Shown here one piece after another: positions 39,094 through 47,482 of a stretch of DNA of 64,000 bases (position 1 is its first letter; the number at the start of each line of letters is the position of its first letter). A model generated the notes under the pieces. It did no database searches and had not been told where the DNA came from. It saw only the letters and a program-made list of their open reading frames with translations. The stretch covers positions 10,274-74,273 of the forward strand of contig JACKEO010000020.1 of assembly GCA_020632955.1 (NCBI GenBank). The letters run 5' to 3'. The DNA is from Alphaproteobacteria bacterium (GTDB lineage: Bacteria > Myxococcota_A > UBA796 > GCA-2862545). A program made the translations under genes and the position numbers.

Positions 39094-40830
39094 CTAGCGG
39101 TTGTAGCCGACGACCACCGGTCGGGGGGCGCAGCCCGGGGCGTCGGTGGGCACGGCGGTGGCCAGCACCTGCATGCGCTCGCCCACGAGCGTGGAGCGGT
39201 CGATGTCGTTGCCGTACAGGAAGGTGCGGCCGGTGAGCCCGCGGGTGACGGCGTGGTCCACGTCGAGCACGGTGACCGTGTAGGTGCCGCCGCGGCCGTT
39301 GTCGATGGCCTGGCCGCAGGCGCTCGTGCCGTTGTCGCCGTGCTCGAGTCCGGTGAGCGAGGTGGTGGGGAAGGCCTTGCCCTTCGACCACGTCATGTCG
39401 TCGCCCTGGAGCACCAGGCCGCCGCCGGCCGCCACGTAGGTCTCCAGCGTCTCGAAGGTGCCCAGGTCGTCCATCGGGTAGCCGGGGTTGGCGAACCACA
39501 CGACGTCGAAGCCGGCCACGTCCTCGGGCTGCAGGCCGTCGGCGGGCTCCGGCAGGTACGACACCGTGAGGGTGTCGACGTCGGCGAGCAACCACTGCAC
39601 CAGCTCCACGTCGGTGACGTCCTCGCCGTTGTGGCCGTCGTCCAGCACGATCAGCACGTGGGGACGCAGGCGCGGCGAGGCCCACTCCACGGCCTGGAGT
39701 GCCAGCTGGGCCGAGAGCTCCTGCGGGATGCCGGGGTCGCCGAGCGTGAGCAGGATGGTGGCCACCCGACCCTCGGACGCGGCGTGGCACCCGTAGCGCA
39801 CGGTGTCCTCCACGGTGCCCGTGACCGGATCGCCGCCCTCGGGCGGGGTCCAGCTCCAGCCCACGCGCACCACGAGCTCACCGCACTCCAGCTCGGGCAG
39901 CTCCACGCACACCTCGTGGGTGGCGTCGAAGTAGCTCTGGATGATGCTGAAGACGTCGGGGATCTGGTCGACGCGGTCGATGGCGCGGTAGCGGCCGCCG
40001 GTGCTGTCGGCGAGCTCGGCCAGCGCCACGTGGTCCACCTCGTTGCCCAGGCCGATCGTGTAGACGGGGGTGGTGGCCTCGCCCACGCGCAGGCCGCGCA
40101 GGTCCTCGAGCGTCGTGGGGATGCCGTCCCCCGGGTACCTCTCGGCGTCGTAGAGGTCGGCCTGCTCGTCGGCGCTGTTGTTGTCGGCGCCGTCGGTGAA
40201 GGCCACCACGCCCAGCGGGCGCTCGCCGTGGCAGAACTCGTGGATGGCGGTGCGGTCGGGGCTGGGACCCAGGGTGCCGCCCAGCGTCTCGTGTCCCAGC
40301 CGCACGCCGTCCCACAGCGCGGTCCAGCCGTTCGAGATGAACATGCCGTCGAGGGCTTCGCGGATCTGCTCCACGCGGGTGGTGAGCGGCTGCACCAGCT
40401 CGGCCACGGTGGACACGCGGACGAGGCTCGCGCGCCCCCCGCGATCGAGGGCCTCCTCGGCCATGGTGCCCGCGGCGTCGGCCAGCCAGTCCAGGTAGCC
40501 GACCTCCGAGCCCGAGTTGTCGACCACGAGCGACAGGTCGCCGGTGCGCCCGTCGTCGCAGCTCACGAGGAAGGACTGGGGGGGCAGCTCGGTGAAGTGG
40601 CCGTCGGGGCCCTCGCCGCTCACGGCGACGGTGACCTCGAAGCTGCCGTCGTCGCAGGGGATCGCCGCGCCGTCGCGGGTGGCGAGCAGGTCGAGCGCGA
40701 GGAAGCCGCCCGCGCCGATGCGCTGGGCGCGGGCCTGCTGGAGCGTCACCGCCGTGGGGCGCTCGGCGCAGCCGCCGAGCAGCGCGAGGAGCACGAGGCC
40801 GCGAGCGGCCCGTCGTCCGTGGTCTGCCAT
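39094..40830 (-). CDS. von Willebrand factor A-domain lipoprotein
   Basis: A 578-residue lipoprotein (lipobox LLGGC). After about 90 residues comes a vWA domain with MIDAS DNSGS (DxSxS) in LSLVVDNSGSEV, a Thr in FISNGWTALWDGVRLG and an Asp in VVAFTDGADN. The C-terminal 200 residues form a second alpha/beta domain resembling ThuA or a class I amidotransferase-like fold (HVLIVLDDGHNGEDVTDVELVQWLLADVDTLTVSYL, VAGFDVVWFANPGYP, YVAAGGGLVLQGDDMTW). Its catalytic residues are not evident. Likely periplasmic or surface, adhesive or ligand-sensing. No partner genes. Confidence 0.85.
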   Translation of the reverse strand: MADHGRRAARGLVLLALLGGCAERPTAVTLQQARAQRIGAGGFLALDLLATRDGAAIPCDDGSFEVTVAVSGEGPDGHFTELPPQSFLVSCDDGRTGDLSLVVDNSGSEVGYLDWLADAAGTMAEEALDRGGRASLVRVSTVAELVQPLTTRVEQIREALDGMFISNGWTALWDGVRLGHETLGGTLGPSPDRTAIHEFCHGERPLGVVAFTDGADNNSADEQADLYDAERYPGDGIPTTLEDLRGLRVGEATTPVYTIGLGNEVDHVALAELADSTGGRYRAIDRVDQIPDVFSIIQSYFDATHEVCVELPELECGELVVRVGWSWTPPEGGDPVTGTVEDTVRYGCHAASEGRVATILLTLGDPGIPQELSAQLALQAVEWASPRLRPHVLIVLDDGHNGEDVTDVELVQWLLADVDTLTVSYLPEPADGLQPEDVAGFDVVWFANPGYPMDDLGTFETLETYVAAGGGLVLQGDDMTWSKGKAFPTTSLTGLEHGDNGTSACGQAIDNGRGGTYTVTVLDVDHAVTRGLTGRTFLYGNDIDRSTLVGERMQVLATAVPTDAPGCAPRPVVVGYNR

Positions 40831-40925
40831 CGTCCACCCTTCGTGGCCGCACGCGCAGCCACCGGTCTCGACGACCTCATCGGGCGACGGATGGACGAAT
40901 TGAGGGAGAACGACCGGACACCCGA

Positions 40926-40949
40926 CCGAATGCGGGTACTCGCATTCGG
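40926..40949. terminator. hairpin after the 62-residue gene
   Basis: CCGAATGCG (40926-40934) pairs with CGCATTCGG (40941-40949) around GGTACT. It lies directly after the stop (40957) of the minus-strand small gene and before the vWA gene start. A nested GGGTAC/GTACCC pair overlaps it. It may be a terminator or an operator of the vWA gene. Confidence 0.45.
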
Positions 40950-40956
40950 TACCCGA

Positions 40957-41145
40957 TCAGTCGACCAGCTTCAGGTCGTGGATCGAGCGTGGCGGTGCGG
41001 GCGGGCCCTGCTTCGCGAGGCGATCGATGCCCGCATCCAGCGTGCGGTGGAAGGCCTCGATGCGGCGCTCCACGTCGCTCGACCAGCCCTTCTTCGGCGT
41101 GGTGGCGCGGGGATCGCTGGGTGCGACGGGCGGCTTCTTCGCCAT
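40957..41145 (-). CDS. small soluble protein (62 residues)
   Basis: ATG at 41145 with GAGGAGA eight bases upstream. The product is Lys/Arg-rich at the N-terminus (MAKKPPVAPSDPRATTPKKG) with a helical centre (DVERRIEAFHRTLDAGIDRLAK). No signal peptide or TM segment. A longer frame upstream exists but its codons look like shadow. Unknown function; the short size and good ribosome site make it plausible. Confidence 0.6.
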   Translation of the reverse strand: MAKKPPVAPSDPRATTPKKGWSSDVERRIEAFHRTLDAGIDRLAKQGPPAPPRSIHDLKLVD

Positions 41146-41227
41146 CGGGTCTCCTCGTCCGTGGACGACGCCCGCAGAGCGGACGGTCTTCCCTTGTACG
41201 GCACAGTCGCGCGATGGTTTCGGCAAC

Positions 41228-42430
41228 CTATCCGCCGCGTCGCAGGTGCAACAGGGCCGCGAGGAAGTACGAGGACCGCAGCCGGATGGTGTCGAGCAGG
41301 GCCTGGATGAGCTCCTCCTGCGCCGCCAGCGGCTCGAGCAGGTCCACGCAGAGCACGCCCGCGGGCTCCTCGAACAGGCCGAGGGGCACGGCGAGCAGGG
41401 TGCGGGCATGCCGCGAGAAGCGGTCGACCACGCCGGCGGGGACGCCGTGGGCGAGCCAGGCGGCGAGGTAGGCCTCCTCGTCGTCCTCGGGGTCGGGCAG
41501 GCCATGCAGGGCCACGGACCTGCCGGTGGCGAAGGCGCGGGCGATGGGCCCGGCGGGTGCCTCGTTCCCGGCGGGGAGCGCCCACCGTGTGCGTCCGAGG
41601 GGCACGCGGCGCTTGCGCAGCGGGAGCTCCACCCGGGGTGGGATGGGGCGGAGCTCGCCGTCCTCCGGGACCCAGAGGGTGAGGCGCGGGCGGAGCTGGC
41701 GGGCGCGCTGGGCGGGCGTGGTGCCCTCGGTGGCCAGCGCCGACAGCGTGGACTCCCCCACGAGCCGGAGCGCCTGGGCGAGGTGATCGCCGATCTGCTG
41801 GATGCGCGCGAGCGCGCGGGGCGGACGGAGGTGGCCGTGGTCGGCGAGCACGCGGAGCTCTGCCATGTGGCCGTGCTTGACCTGCACGCGGAACGGACGG
41901 ACGGTGCCGTCCTCCTGCTCGCGGCCCAGGAAGACGGGGGCGCGGGGGTGGCGGCCCATCCGGTCCTCGACCTCGCGGACGAAGGCCTCGCTCGCCACCA
42001 CCTGGTCGGCGGCGGCCGCGGCGGCGATCCGTGCCACCCAGTTCAGGCCGTGGCCCACGGCCTGGCGACGGCCTCCTTCCCGCACCAGCGTGGAGACGTC
42101 GCCCCGGTGCAGGCCCGCGCGCACCTGCAGGGGCCGTCCCTCCTGGTCCTCCACCTCGCCGGCGCGGGCGACGAGCTCGGCCGCGAGCTCGCACAGGCAG
42201 GCCGGCAGGTCGGCGCTGCCCGCCGTGGACACGGCGAAGAGGAAGCCGTCGCCGGTGGAGTTGAAGTACCAGGCGCGGCCCTCCTCGGAGGGATCCTGGC
42301 GGGCGAGCGCGTGCGCGTCGAACACCCCGAGGAGGTGCTCGACGAAGCGGACCTGGTCGGCCGCGGTGCGCTCGCTGAAGGCGACGATGTCGACCAGCAG
42401 CAGGTACGCCCGCCAGTGGTAGGGCTCCAC
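41228..42430 (-). CDS. class III nucleotidyl cyclase-like protein with C-terminal GAF-like domain
   Basis: A 400-residue soluble protein. The first 175 residues match adenylate/guanylate cyclases: LLLVDIVAFSE (first metal Asp), FNSTGDGFLFAV (second metal Asp), VRAGLHRGDV, and GHGLNWVARIA, in which N and R correspond to transition-state residues. All core positions seen are compatible with activity, though the substrate-specifying residues cannot be read with certainty. The C-terminal half looks GAF-like (ARTLLAVPLGLFEEPAGVLCVDLLEPL). Such proteins sense a small ligand and make cAMP or cGMP. The HDO protein at 37684 with a cNMP-like domain is nearby, but no link is shown. Confidence 0.78.
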   Translation of the reverse strand: MEPYHWRAYLLLVDIVAFSERTAADQVRFVEHLLGVFDAHALARQDPSEEGRAWYFNSTGDGFLFAVSTAGSADLPACLCELAAELVARAGEVEDQEGRPLQVRAGLHRGDVSTLVREGGRRQAVGHGLNWVARIAAAAAADQVVASEAFVREVEDRMGRHPRAPVFLGREQEDGTVRPFRVQVKHGHMAELRVLADHGHLRPPRALARIQQIGDHLAQALRLVGESTLSALATEGTTPAQRARQLRPRLTLWVPEDGELRPIPPRVELPLRKRRVPLGRTRWALPAGNEAPAGPIARAFATGRSVALHGLPDPEDDEEAYLAAWLAHGVPAGVVDRFSRHARTLLAVPLGLFEEPAGVLCVDLLEPLAAQEELIQALLDTIRLRSSYFLAALLHLRRGG

Positions 42431-42452
42431 GTCTCCCCCGGGCCTCCGCTGG

Positions 42453-42458
42453 CTAGCA
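42453..42458 (-). promoter_or_regulatory. possible -10 element before the cyclase-like gene
   Basis: Minus-strand TGCTAG, 23 bases upstream of the ATG at 42430. It resembles the TGCTA motif before other genes of the window. Confidence 0.25.
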
Positions 42459-42487
42459 TGGGCGGGGGGAGCGTGGGACCGCCGCCG

Positions 42488-43075
42488 TCAGGGCACGCGC
42501 GTGTAGGTCACCGTGTTCACCTGCTCCGACACCCCGGGGTGCCAGAACAGCGTCACCACGTCCGCGCTCGCCGTGTAGGCGTAGTTGTCGGAGAAGACGT
42601 TGGTGGCGCTCTTGACGAGCTGGAAGGTGGTGCCGTCGGTCACCACGGTGCCCTGGTCGCAGTAGGCGTAGGTGTCGCCCTCGCGATCGCGGGTGAGCAC
42701 CCAGCGGGTGACGCCGGCCTCGAGCACGAGCAGGGCGCGGCTGCCGTCGGAGCTGGTGGCGCTGCCGTGGTGCGCGGCTGCCGTCAGGGCGTAGGTGCCG
42801 TCGGTGATCGTGCCGCCCTGGGGCGTGGGCGCGGCGCCGGCGTCGAGCTGCACCGCGCGCACCCAGTCCTTCGTGCCGTCGGGGCGGGGTGCGTCGTCGC
42901 AGGTGGTGGCCGCGGTGCCGGTGTCGGCGGAGTCGTCCGAGTCGGCGGTGTCGCCCGAGTCGACGGTGTCGGTGTCGGTGTCGACCACGTCGGTGTCGGT
43001 GTCGGAGGCCTTGTCGGCGGGGGAGGTGCCGCAGGCGGCGAGGGCGAGGACGAGCGGGAACAGCGCGGGGCGCAT
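42488..43075 (-). CDS. hypothetical lipoprotein with DTD-rich linker
   Basis: A 195-residue protein from the ATG at 43075, lipobox LALAAC. An Asp/Thr/Ser linker of about 45 residues (SDTDTDVVDTDTDTVDSG) is followed by a beta-rich domain of about 140 residues (GTYALTAAAHHGSATSSDGSRALLVLEAGVTRWVLTRDREGDTYAYC, FSDNYAYTASADVVTLFW). No family is recognised. It is divergent from the small exported gene at 43197. Confidence 0.7.
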   Translation of the reverse strand: MRPALFPLVLALAACGTSPADKASDTDTDVVDTDTDTVDSGDTADSDDSADTGTAATTCDDAPRPDGTKDWVRAVQLDAGAAPTPQGGTITDGTYALTAAAHHGSATSSDGSRALLVLEAGVTRWVLTRDREGDTYAYCDQGTVVTDGTTFQLVKSATNVFSDNYAYTASADVVTLFWHPGVSEQVNTVTYTRVP

Positions 43076-43196
43076 CGGGTCTCCTTGGAGGGCCCGCGCT
43101 GCTACCGCAGCGCGCGATCGTCGGAAAGACCGGAGCGCGTGGTTGGTGCCGTGCGCGCCTGCGGGGCATGGTCGGACGGCGGGGTCCGGAGGGTCC

Positions 43197-43565
43197 GTGG
43201 GTGGTCGCGAGGTCCTGGGAGGGATGCTGGTGGCGACCGTGGCGGCCTGCGGTCTCGTCCGCGCTCCGGTCGCCGCGTCGGTGTGGCCCGAGCGCGCGAT
43301 CTTCACCGAGACGGCGCGCGAGACCACGATCCGCTTCGCGGAGGGCGAGGTGGTCTTCCGCCTCACGGGCACGCTGTCGCCCATGGACGTGCCGATGCCC
43401 GACGGACCCGTGGCGCTGGAGGTGCTCGTGGCCCACGTGGAGGAGGTGACCGGGCTGGAGGCCGAGGCGGGGCCGCCTCCGTCGGGCTGCCGCGCCGCGG
43501 GGCCTACGGAGGTGCGGTTCCGGGAGCCCGGCGCGGAGGTCGCCCCCGGGGGCGCGGGGTCATAG
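43197..43565 (+). CDS. small exported hypothetical protein
   Basis: A 122-residue protein; the GTG at 43197 has GGAGG six bases upstream and gives a plausible signal peptide (GGMLVATVAACGLVRAPVAAS). An ATG at 43224 is the alternative. The mature part is an unrecognised beta-rich domain (RETTIRFAEGEVVFRLTGTLSPMDVPMPDG). It lies 46 bases before the sensor kinase gene and may be co-transcribed. Confidence 0.55.
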   Translation: MGGREVLGGMLVATVAACGLVRAPVAASVWPERAIFTETARETTIRFAEGEVVFRLTGTLSPMDVPMPDGPVALEVLVAHVEEVTGLEAEAGPPPSGCRAAGPTEVRFREPGAEVAPGGAGS

Positions 43566-43611
43566 GGCCCGCGCCAGTCCGCGGTGCGCTCCTCCCTGCG
43601 AGATCCACCCG

Positions 43612-44859
43612 ATGGCCCCTCCCTCCGTCGCCGACCCCGAGCTCGCCCTCCGCTGGCTGCGGCGGGTGCGTCAGGCCTTCCTGGGCGCCCAGGCCCTGCT
43701 GGTGCTGCTGGTGGCCCTCGGGGACGGGCACGGGCACCACGTGCCGGGCTGGCTCGGGGTGCTGGGTCTCGCGTTCGGCCTCGACCTGCTCGTGGTGCGG
43801 CGCGGGCGCGGCCGGGTGGCCACGACGCGCACCGTGGGGGCGCACGCCCTGGTGGACCTCGTGGGCATGTCGGCGGTGCTGCTCGCGTCCGGCGGTGCGC
43901 AGAACCCGCTCCAGGCCTTCCTCCTCGTGGAGGTGGCGCTGTGGGCGGTGGTGCTGCCGCCGCGGCAGGCCTGGACCACCACCCTCCTCGCCCTGGCGGC
44001 GCAGGCGGTGGTGGTGGGGGCGGCCGTGCCGATGGAGGGTCTGGACGACGAGCCCCACGAGCACCCCGGGCACCTGCTGGGCCACGTGCTCGCCTTCGAC
44101 GTGGCGGCCCTGGCCACCACGGCCTTCCTCGGGCGCCTGAGCGCCACGCTGCGCGACCGGGAGGCGGCACTGCGCGCGGCGGAGCTGCGGCAGGGGGAGG
44201 CGGAGCGGCTGGCTGCCCTGGGCACCCTCGCGGCCGGCACGGCGCACGCCCTGGCCACGCCGCTGGGGGCCATCGAGCTGCTCGGCGAGGAGATGGCGCT
44301 CGAGCTGCCCGACGGCGCGCCGGGCCACGCGGCCTGGGCGGCGCTGCGGGGCGAGGTGGCGCGGTCGCGCGCGATCCTCGACCGTCTGCTGCTGGGGGAC
44401 GCCGGTGCGGGCGGGCGCACGCTCGCGGTGGCCGAGGCGGTGGCGGGCTGGGTGGAGAGCTGGCGCCGGGCGCAGGCCGCGCCGCCCGTGCTGGCCGTCG
44501 CGGGGGTGGACGCGCTCGGCGACACGGCGGTGACCGGCGCGCCCGAGGGCTGGCGGGATGCGCTGTGGACCCTGCTCGACAACGCCCGGCTCGCGGGCGG
44601 GCCGCTGCGTGTGGTGCTGGCCCGTGACGACGGCGCCGTGCAGCTGGCCGTGGAGGACGAAGGTCCCCGGGCGGATCCGGAGGCGCTGCGCCACGCCGGG
44701 GAGCCCTTCCGATCGGCCTGGCCCCAGCACCGGGGTACCGGACTGGGCGTGTACGTGGCGCGGCGCTTCGCCCGCAGCACGGGCGGGGACCTGCTCCTCG
44801 CGCCGCGGGATCCCCGGGGCGTGCGCGCCACCCTGGTGATGCCCGTGGAGGGACGGTGA
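43612..44859 (+). CDS. RegB/PrrB-like quinone-linked sensor histidine kinase
   Basis: A 415-residue protein with six N-terminal TM segments. The second loop has GGAQNPL (94-100), equivalent to the GGxxNPF quinone-binding motif of RegB. The phosphoacceptor is H212 in LAAGTAHALATPLGAI, typical of RegB. The ATPase domain shows LWTLLDNARLAG (N box) and GTGLGVYVARRF (G box). RegB senses quinone redox state and also uses a cytosolic Cys; this protein contains no cysteine, so only the quinone route can operate. The start at 43612 is the ATG. It overlaps the response regulator by GTGA. Confidence 0.85.
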   Translation: MAPPSVADPELALRWLRRVRQAFLGAQALLVLLVALGDGHGHHVPGWLGVLGLAFGLDLLVVRRGRGRVATTRTVGAHALVDLVGMSAVLLASGGAQNPLQAFLLVEVALWAVVLPPRQAWTTTLLALAAQAVVVGAAVPMEGLDDEPHEHPGHLLGHVLAFDVAALATTAFLGRLSATLRDREAALRAAELRQGEAERLAALGTLAAGTAHALATPLGAIELLGEEMALELPDGAPGHAAWAALRGEVARSRAILDRLLLGDAGAGGRTLAVAEAVAGWVESWRRAQAAPPVLAVAGVDALGDTAVTGAPEGWRDALWTLLDNARLAGGPLRVVLARDDGAVQLAVEDEGPRADPEALRHAGEPFRSAWPQHRGTGLGVYVARRFARSTGGDLLLAPRDPRGVRATLVMPVEGR

Positions 44860-45371
44860 ACACGGTGCTGGTGGTGGAGGACGACCTCGTCTACCGGGGG
44901 GCGCTCGCCCGGGCGCTCACGCGGTCCGGCTACGCGGTGCGGGAGGCCGGGGGGGTGGAGGAGGCCCTGGCCCGCCTCGACGACGGCGCGCCCACCCACG
45001 CGGTGATCGACCTGGCGCTGCCCGACGGCTCCGGCATCGACGTGCTCCGCGCGGTGGTCGACGCCGCGCCCGCCTGTCGCGCCGTGCTGCTCACGGGGCA
45101 CGGCACCATCCCCGCCACCGTGGAGGCGATGCGGGCCGGAGCCGTGGACGTGAAGACCAAGCCCGTGTCGACGGCGGTGCTGGTGGCCGCGCTCGAGCGC
45201 CCGGCGGCTGCGGTGCGCGCCGCCGCCGACGTGCTCGACCACGTGGAGCGCGACCACATCCGGCGGGTGCTGGAGGCGGTGGACGGCAACATCTCGGAGG
45301 CGGCGCGACGGCTCGGGGTCCATCGTCGCACGCTCCAGCGACGACTGCGGCGCCTGCCCGACGAGGCATAG
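44856..45371 (+). CDS. RegA/PrrA-like response regulator with Fis-type HTH
   Basis: A 171-residue protein, GTG start overlapping the kinase stop. Receiver: LVVEDD (acid pocket), D52 in AVIDLALPDGSG as phospho-acceptor, LLTGHGTIPATVEAMRAGA and a Lys in KPVS. A short linker leads to a C-terminal Fis-like helix-turn-helix, GNISEAARRLGVHRRTLQRRL, almost the RegA/PrrA/ActR consensus. It would bind DNA when phosphorylated. The next gene is a TonB-dependent receptor; the hairpin at 45392-45428 separates them. Confidence 0.88.
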   Translation: MNTVLVVEDDLVYRGALARALTRSGYAVREAGGVEEALARLDDGAPTHAVIDLALPDGSGIDVLRAVVDAAPACRAVLLTGHGTIPATVEAMRAGAVDVKTKPVSTAVLVAALERPAAAVRAAADVLDHVERDHIRRVLEAVDGNISEAARRLGVHRRTLQRRLRRLPDEA

Positions 45372-45391
45372 CCGACGTTCGACGCGACGAA

Positions 45392-45428
45392 GGGCAGGAC
45401 GCCGCACGGAGGGTGCGGCGTCCTGCCC
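45392..45428 (+). terminator. 16-bp perfect hairpin with GGAGG loop
   Basis: GGGCAGGACGCCGCAC (45392-45407) pairs perfectly with GTGCGGCGTCCTGCCC (45413-45428) around loop GGAGG. It lies 20 bases after the response-regulator stop. No T-tract follows, so Rho-independent termination is doubtful. The 3' arm starts with the only usable GTG of the receptor gene, so the structure could also hide its start. Confidence 0.6.
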
Positions 45429-47482
45429 CGTCGACGCGCACGGGGAGCGGCGGGTACCGCCCGGGCCGAGGTGCGCGTGAGGTCCGCCTGCGTCCGTCCC
45501 TGCCGGTCCGTCTGCTGCCCTGGGGGCTGCTCCCTGCGATGGCGCCTGCCGCCGAGCCGGAGCCCGAGGTGGAGGAGGTGGTGGTGACCACCGACCGCGC
45601 CCGGGGGGGCGAGCGCGTGGTGGACCGCGCCGAGCTGTCCACGCTGCCGCTGCGTGCGGCCGACGAGGTGCTGCGCGCCCTGCCGGGCCTGCAGCTCTCG
45701 GCCCACGGCGGACGGGGCAAGGCCTGGCAGATCCTGTACCGGGGCGTGGACGCCGAGCACGGCAGCGACGTGGAGGTGGCGGTCGAGGGCATCGGGGTGA
45801 ACGAGCCCTCGAACGTGCACGCCCACGGCTACGTGGACCTGGCCTTCGTGCCCACCGTGCTGCTGCAGCGCGCCCACCTCGTGCCGGGGGCCGATCGGGC
45901 GGCCCAGGGCGACTTCGCGACCGCGGCGAGCGTGGACCTCGGGCTGGGTCTCGCCGAGGAGGGCCTCGCGGTGCAGGTCACGGGCGGCACCGACCGCAGC
46001 GGGGCCCTGCGCCTGGCCTGGCGTCCCGAGGGGGCGGCCGAGGGCACCTTCGTGGTGGGCGAGGCCGACCTCGGCGAGGGCGTGGCCGCGGGGCGCGGGT
46101 GGCGACACGCGCGCGTGGCCGCCGGCACCGATCACGCCGTGGCGGGCGGGCGGCTCCGCACGGCCGTGCTCGCCTACCACGGCGACTTCGACTCCCCGGG
46201 CACCCTGCGCGCCGCCGACGTGGAGACCGGGCGCGTGGGCCTGTACGCGGCCTACCCGGGGTCCGGAGGCGGGCGCTCCGATCGGCTCCTGGCGTTCGGT
46301 CGCCTCACCTGGGACACGCCCGACGGGGCCGGGGGCGTGACCGCCTGGGCGGGCGCGCGCGCCCTGCAGCTCGACCAGGACTTCACGGGCTTCCTCGACG
46401 ATCCGGTGCGCGGGGACGCCACCCGCCAGCACCACAGCGACCTGTCGGGGGGCGTGCGGGGCACGGGCGAGGGCCGGTGGCAGCTGGCCGACCACCCCTG
46501 GCGCGTGGGCGGCGGCGTGCAGGTGGACGCCCACCACCTGCAGCAGCGCACCGAGCGGGTGGACCGGCAGGGCGAGGCCTGGCGCGACGAGGGGGCGGGC
46601 ACCGTGCGCCAGGCGGGACTCACGGCTTGGGGCGAGGCCGAGCTGGGGTGGCGACGGCGCCTGGCCCTGCTGCCGGGCGTCCGCGTCGCGGGCTGGTGGC
46701 AGGAGGCCGCGCCCGACGCCGCACCGGCGGCCGACGCCTTCGCCTCGCGGTGGATCGCCACGGTGGCGCCCCGCGTGCGGCTCGAGGGGCGACCCCACGA
46801 GCGCGTGCTCCTCTTCGCCGGCTACGGCCGGGGCTATCGCCCGCCCCGGGCGGTGGACGGCGTGCTCGGCGCGCTCGTCACCTCCGACGTGGTGCAGGGC
46901 GGCGTGCGGGCGGCCCCCCTCGACCTGCTCGCGCTGACGGCCACGGCCTTCTGGGGCCACCTCGACGACGAGCAGGTCTTCGACCACCTCTCGGGCGCCT
47001 TCGTCGGGCGGGGTGCCACGCGGCGCGTGGGCGGGGAGTTGGTGGTGGAGGTGCGGCCGCTGCCATGGCTGCGGGCCGATCTCGCGGCCTCCTTCGCCGA
47101 CGGTCGCTTCGAGGCCGACGACACGCCGGTGCCGTATGCGCCGCGCTTCCTGCTCTCGGCGGGGGTGGGCGTGGTGCGCGCCCGCCTGCCGAAGGGCCGG
47201 CTGGGCGGTGGCCTTCGGGTGACCGCCATCGCGCCACGTCCGCTGCCGCTGGGCTTCGCCTCGAGCTGGGCCGCGTGGGCCGACCTCGTGGCCACCTGGG
47301 AGGTGGGCCGCTTCGCGCTGGGCCTGCAGGTCGACAACCTCCTCGGCACCCCCTGGCGCAGCGGGGAGTTCGTCTTCCCCAGCTGGTGGGACACCGACCG
47401 GCCCCGCACGGCGCTGCCCGCGCTCCACCTCGCCGCGGGCACGCCGACGGCCGCCCGCCTCTCGCTGGAGGTCCGGTGGTAG
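45413..47482 (+). CDS. TonB-dependent outer-membrane receptor
   Basis: A 689-residue protein. The only upstream in-frame start is the GTG at 45413, inside a hairpin; it gives a long signal peptide ending MAPAAEP. A plug domain follows: EEVVVTTDRARGG, LRALPGLQLSAHGGRGKAWQILYRGVDAEHGSDVEVAVEGIGVNEPSNVHAHGYVDLAF. The 22-strand-type barrel ends RLSLEVRW, with a C-terminal aromatic. No TonB box is certain. Gates of this type import chelated metals, vitamins or sugars; the substrate is unknown. It is followed by two lipoproteins and preceded by the RegBA-like pair. Confidence 0.9.
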   Translation: MRRPAPSTRTGSGGYRPGRGAREVRLRPSLPVRLLPWGLLPAMAPAAEPEPEVEEVVVTTDRARGGERVVDRAELSTLPLRAADEVLRALPGLQLSAHGGRGKAWQILYRGVDAEHGSDVEVAVEGIGVNEPSNVHAHGYVDLAFVPTVLLQRAHLVPGADRAAQGDFATAASVDLGLGLAEEGLAVQVTGGTDRSGALRLAWRPEGAAEGTFVVGEADLGEGVAAGRGWRHARVAAGTDHAVAGGRLRTAVLAYHGDFDSPGTLRAADVETGRVGLYAAYPGSGGGRSDRLLAFGRLTWDTPDGAGGVTAWAGARALQLDQDFTGFLDDPVRGDATRQHHSDLSGGVRGTGEGRWQLADHPWRVGGGVQVDAHHLQQRTERVDRQGEAWRDEGAGTVRQAGLTAWGEAELGWRRRLALLPGVRVAGWWQEAAPDAAPAADAFASRWIATVAPRVRLEGRPHERVLLFAGYGRGYRPPRAVDGVLGALVTSDVVQGGVRAAPLDLLALTATAFWGHLDDEQVFDHLSGAFVGRGATRRVGGELVVEVRPLPWLRADLAASFADGRFEADDTPVPYAPRFLLSAGVGVVRARLPKGRLGGGLRVTAIAPRPLPLGFASSWAAWADLVATWEVGRFALGLQVDNLLGTPWRSGEFVFPSWWDTDRPRTALPALHLAAGTPTAARLSLEVRW

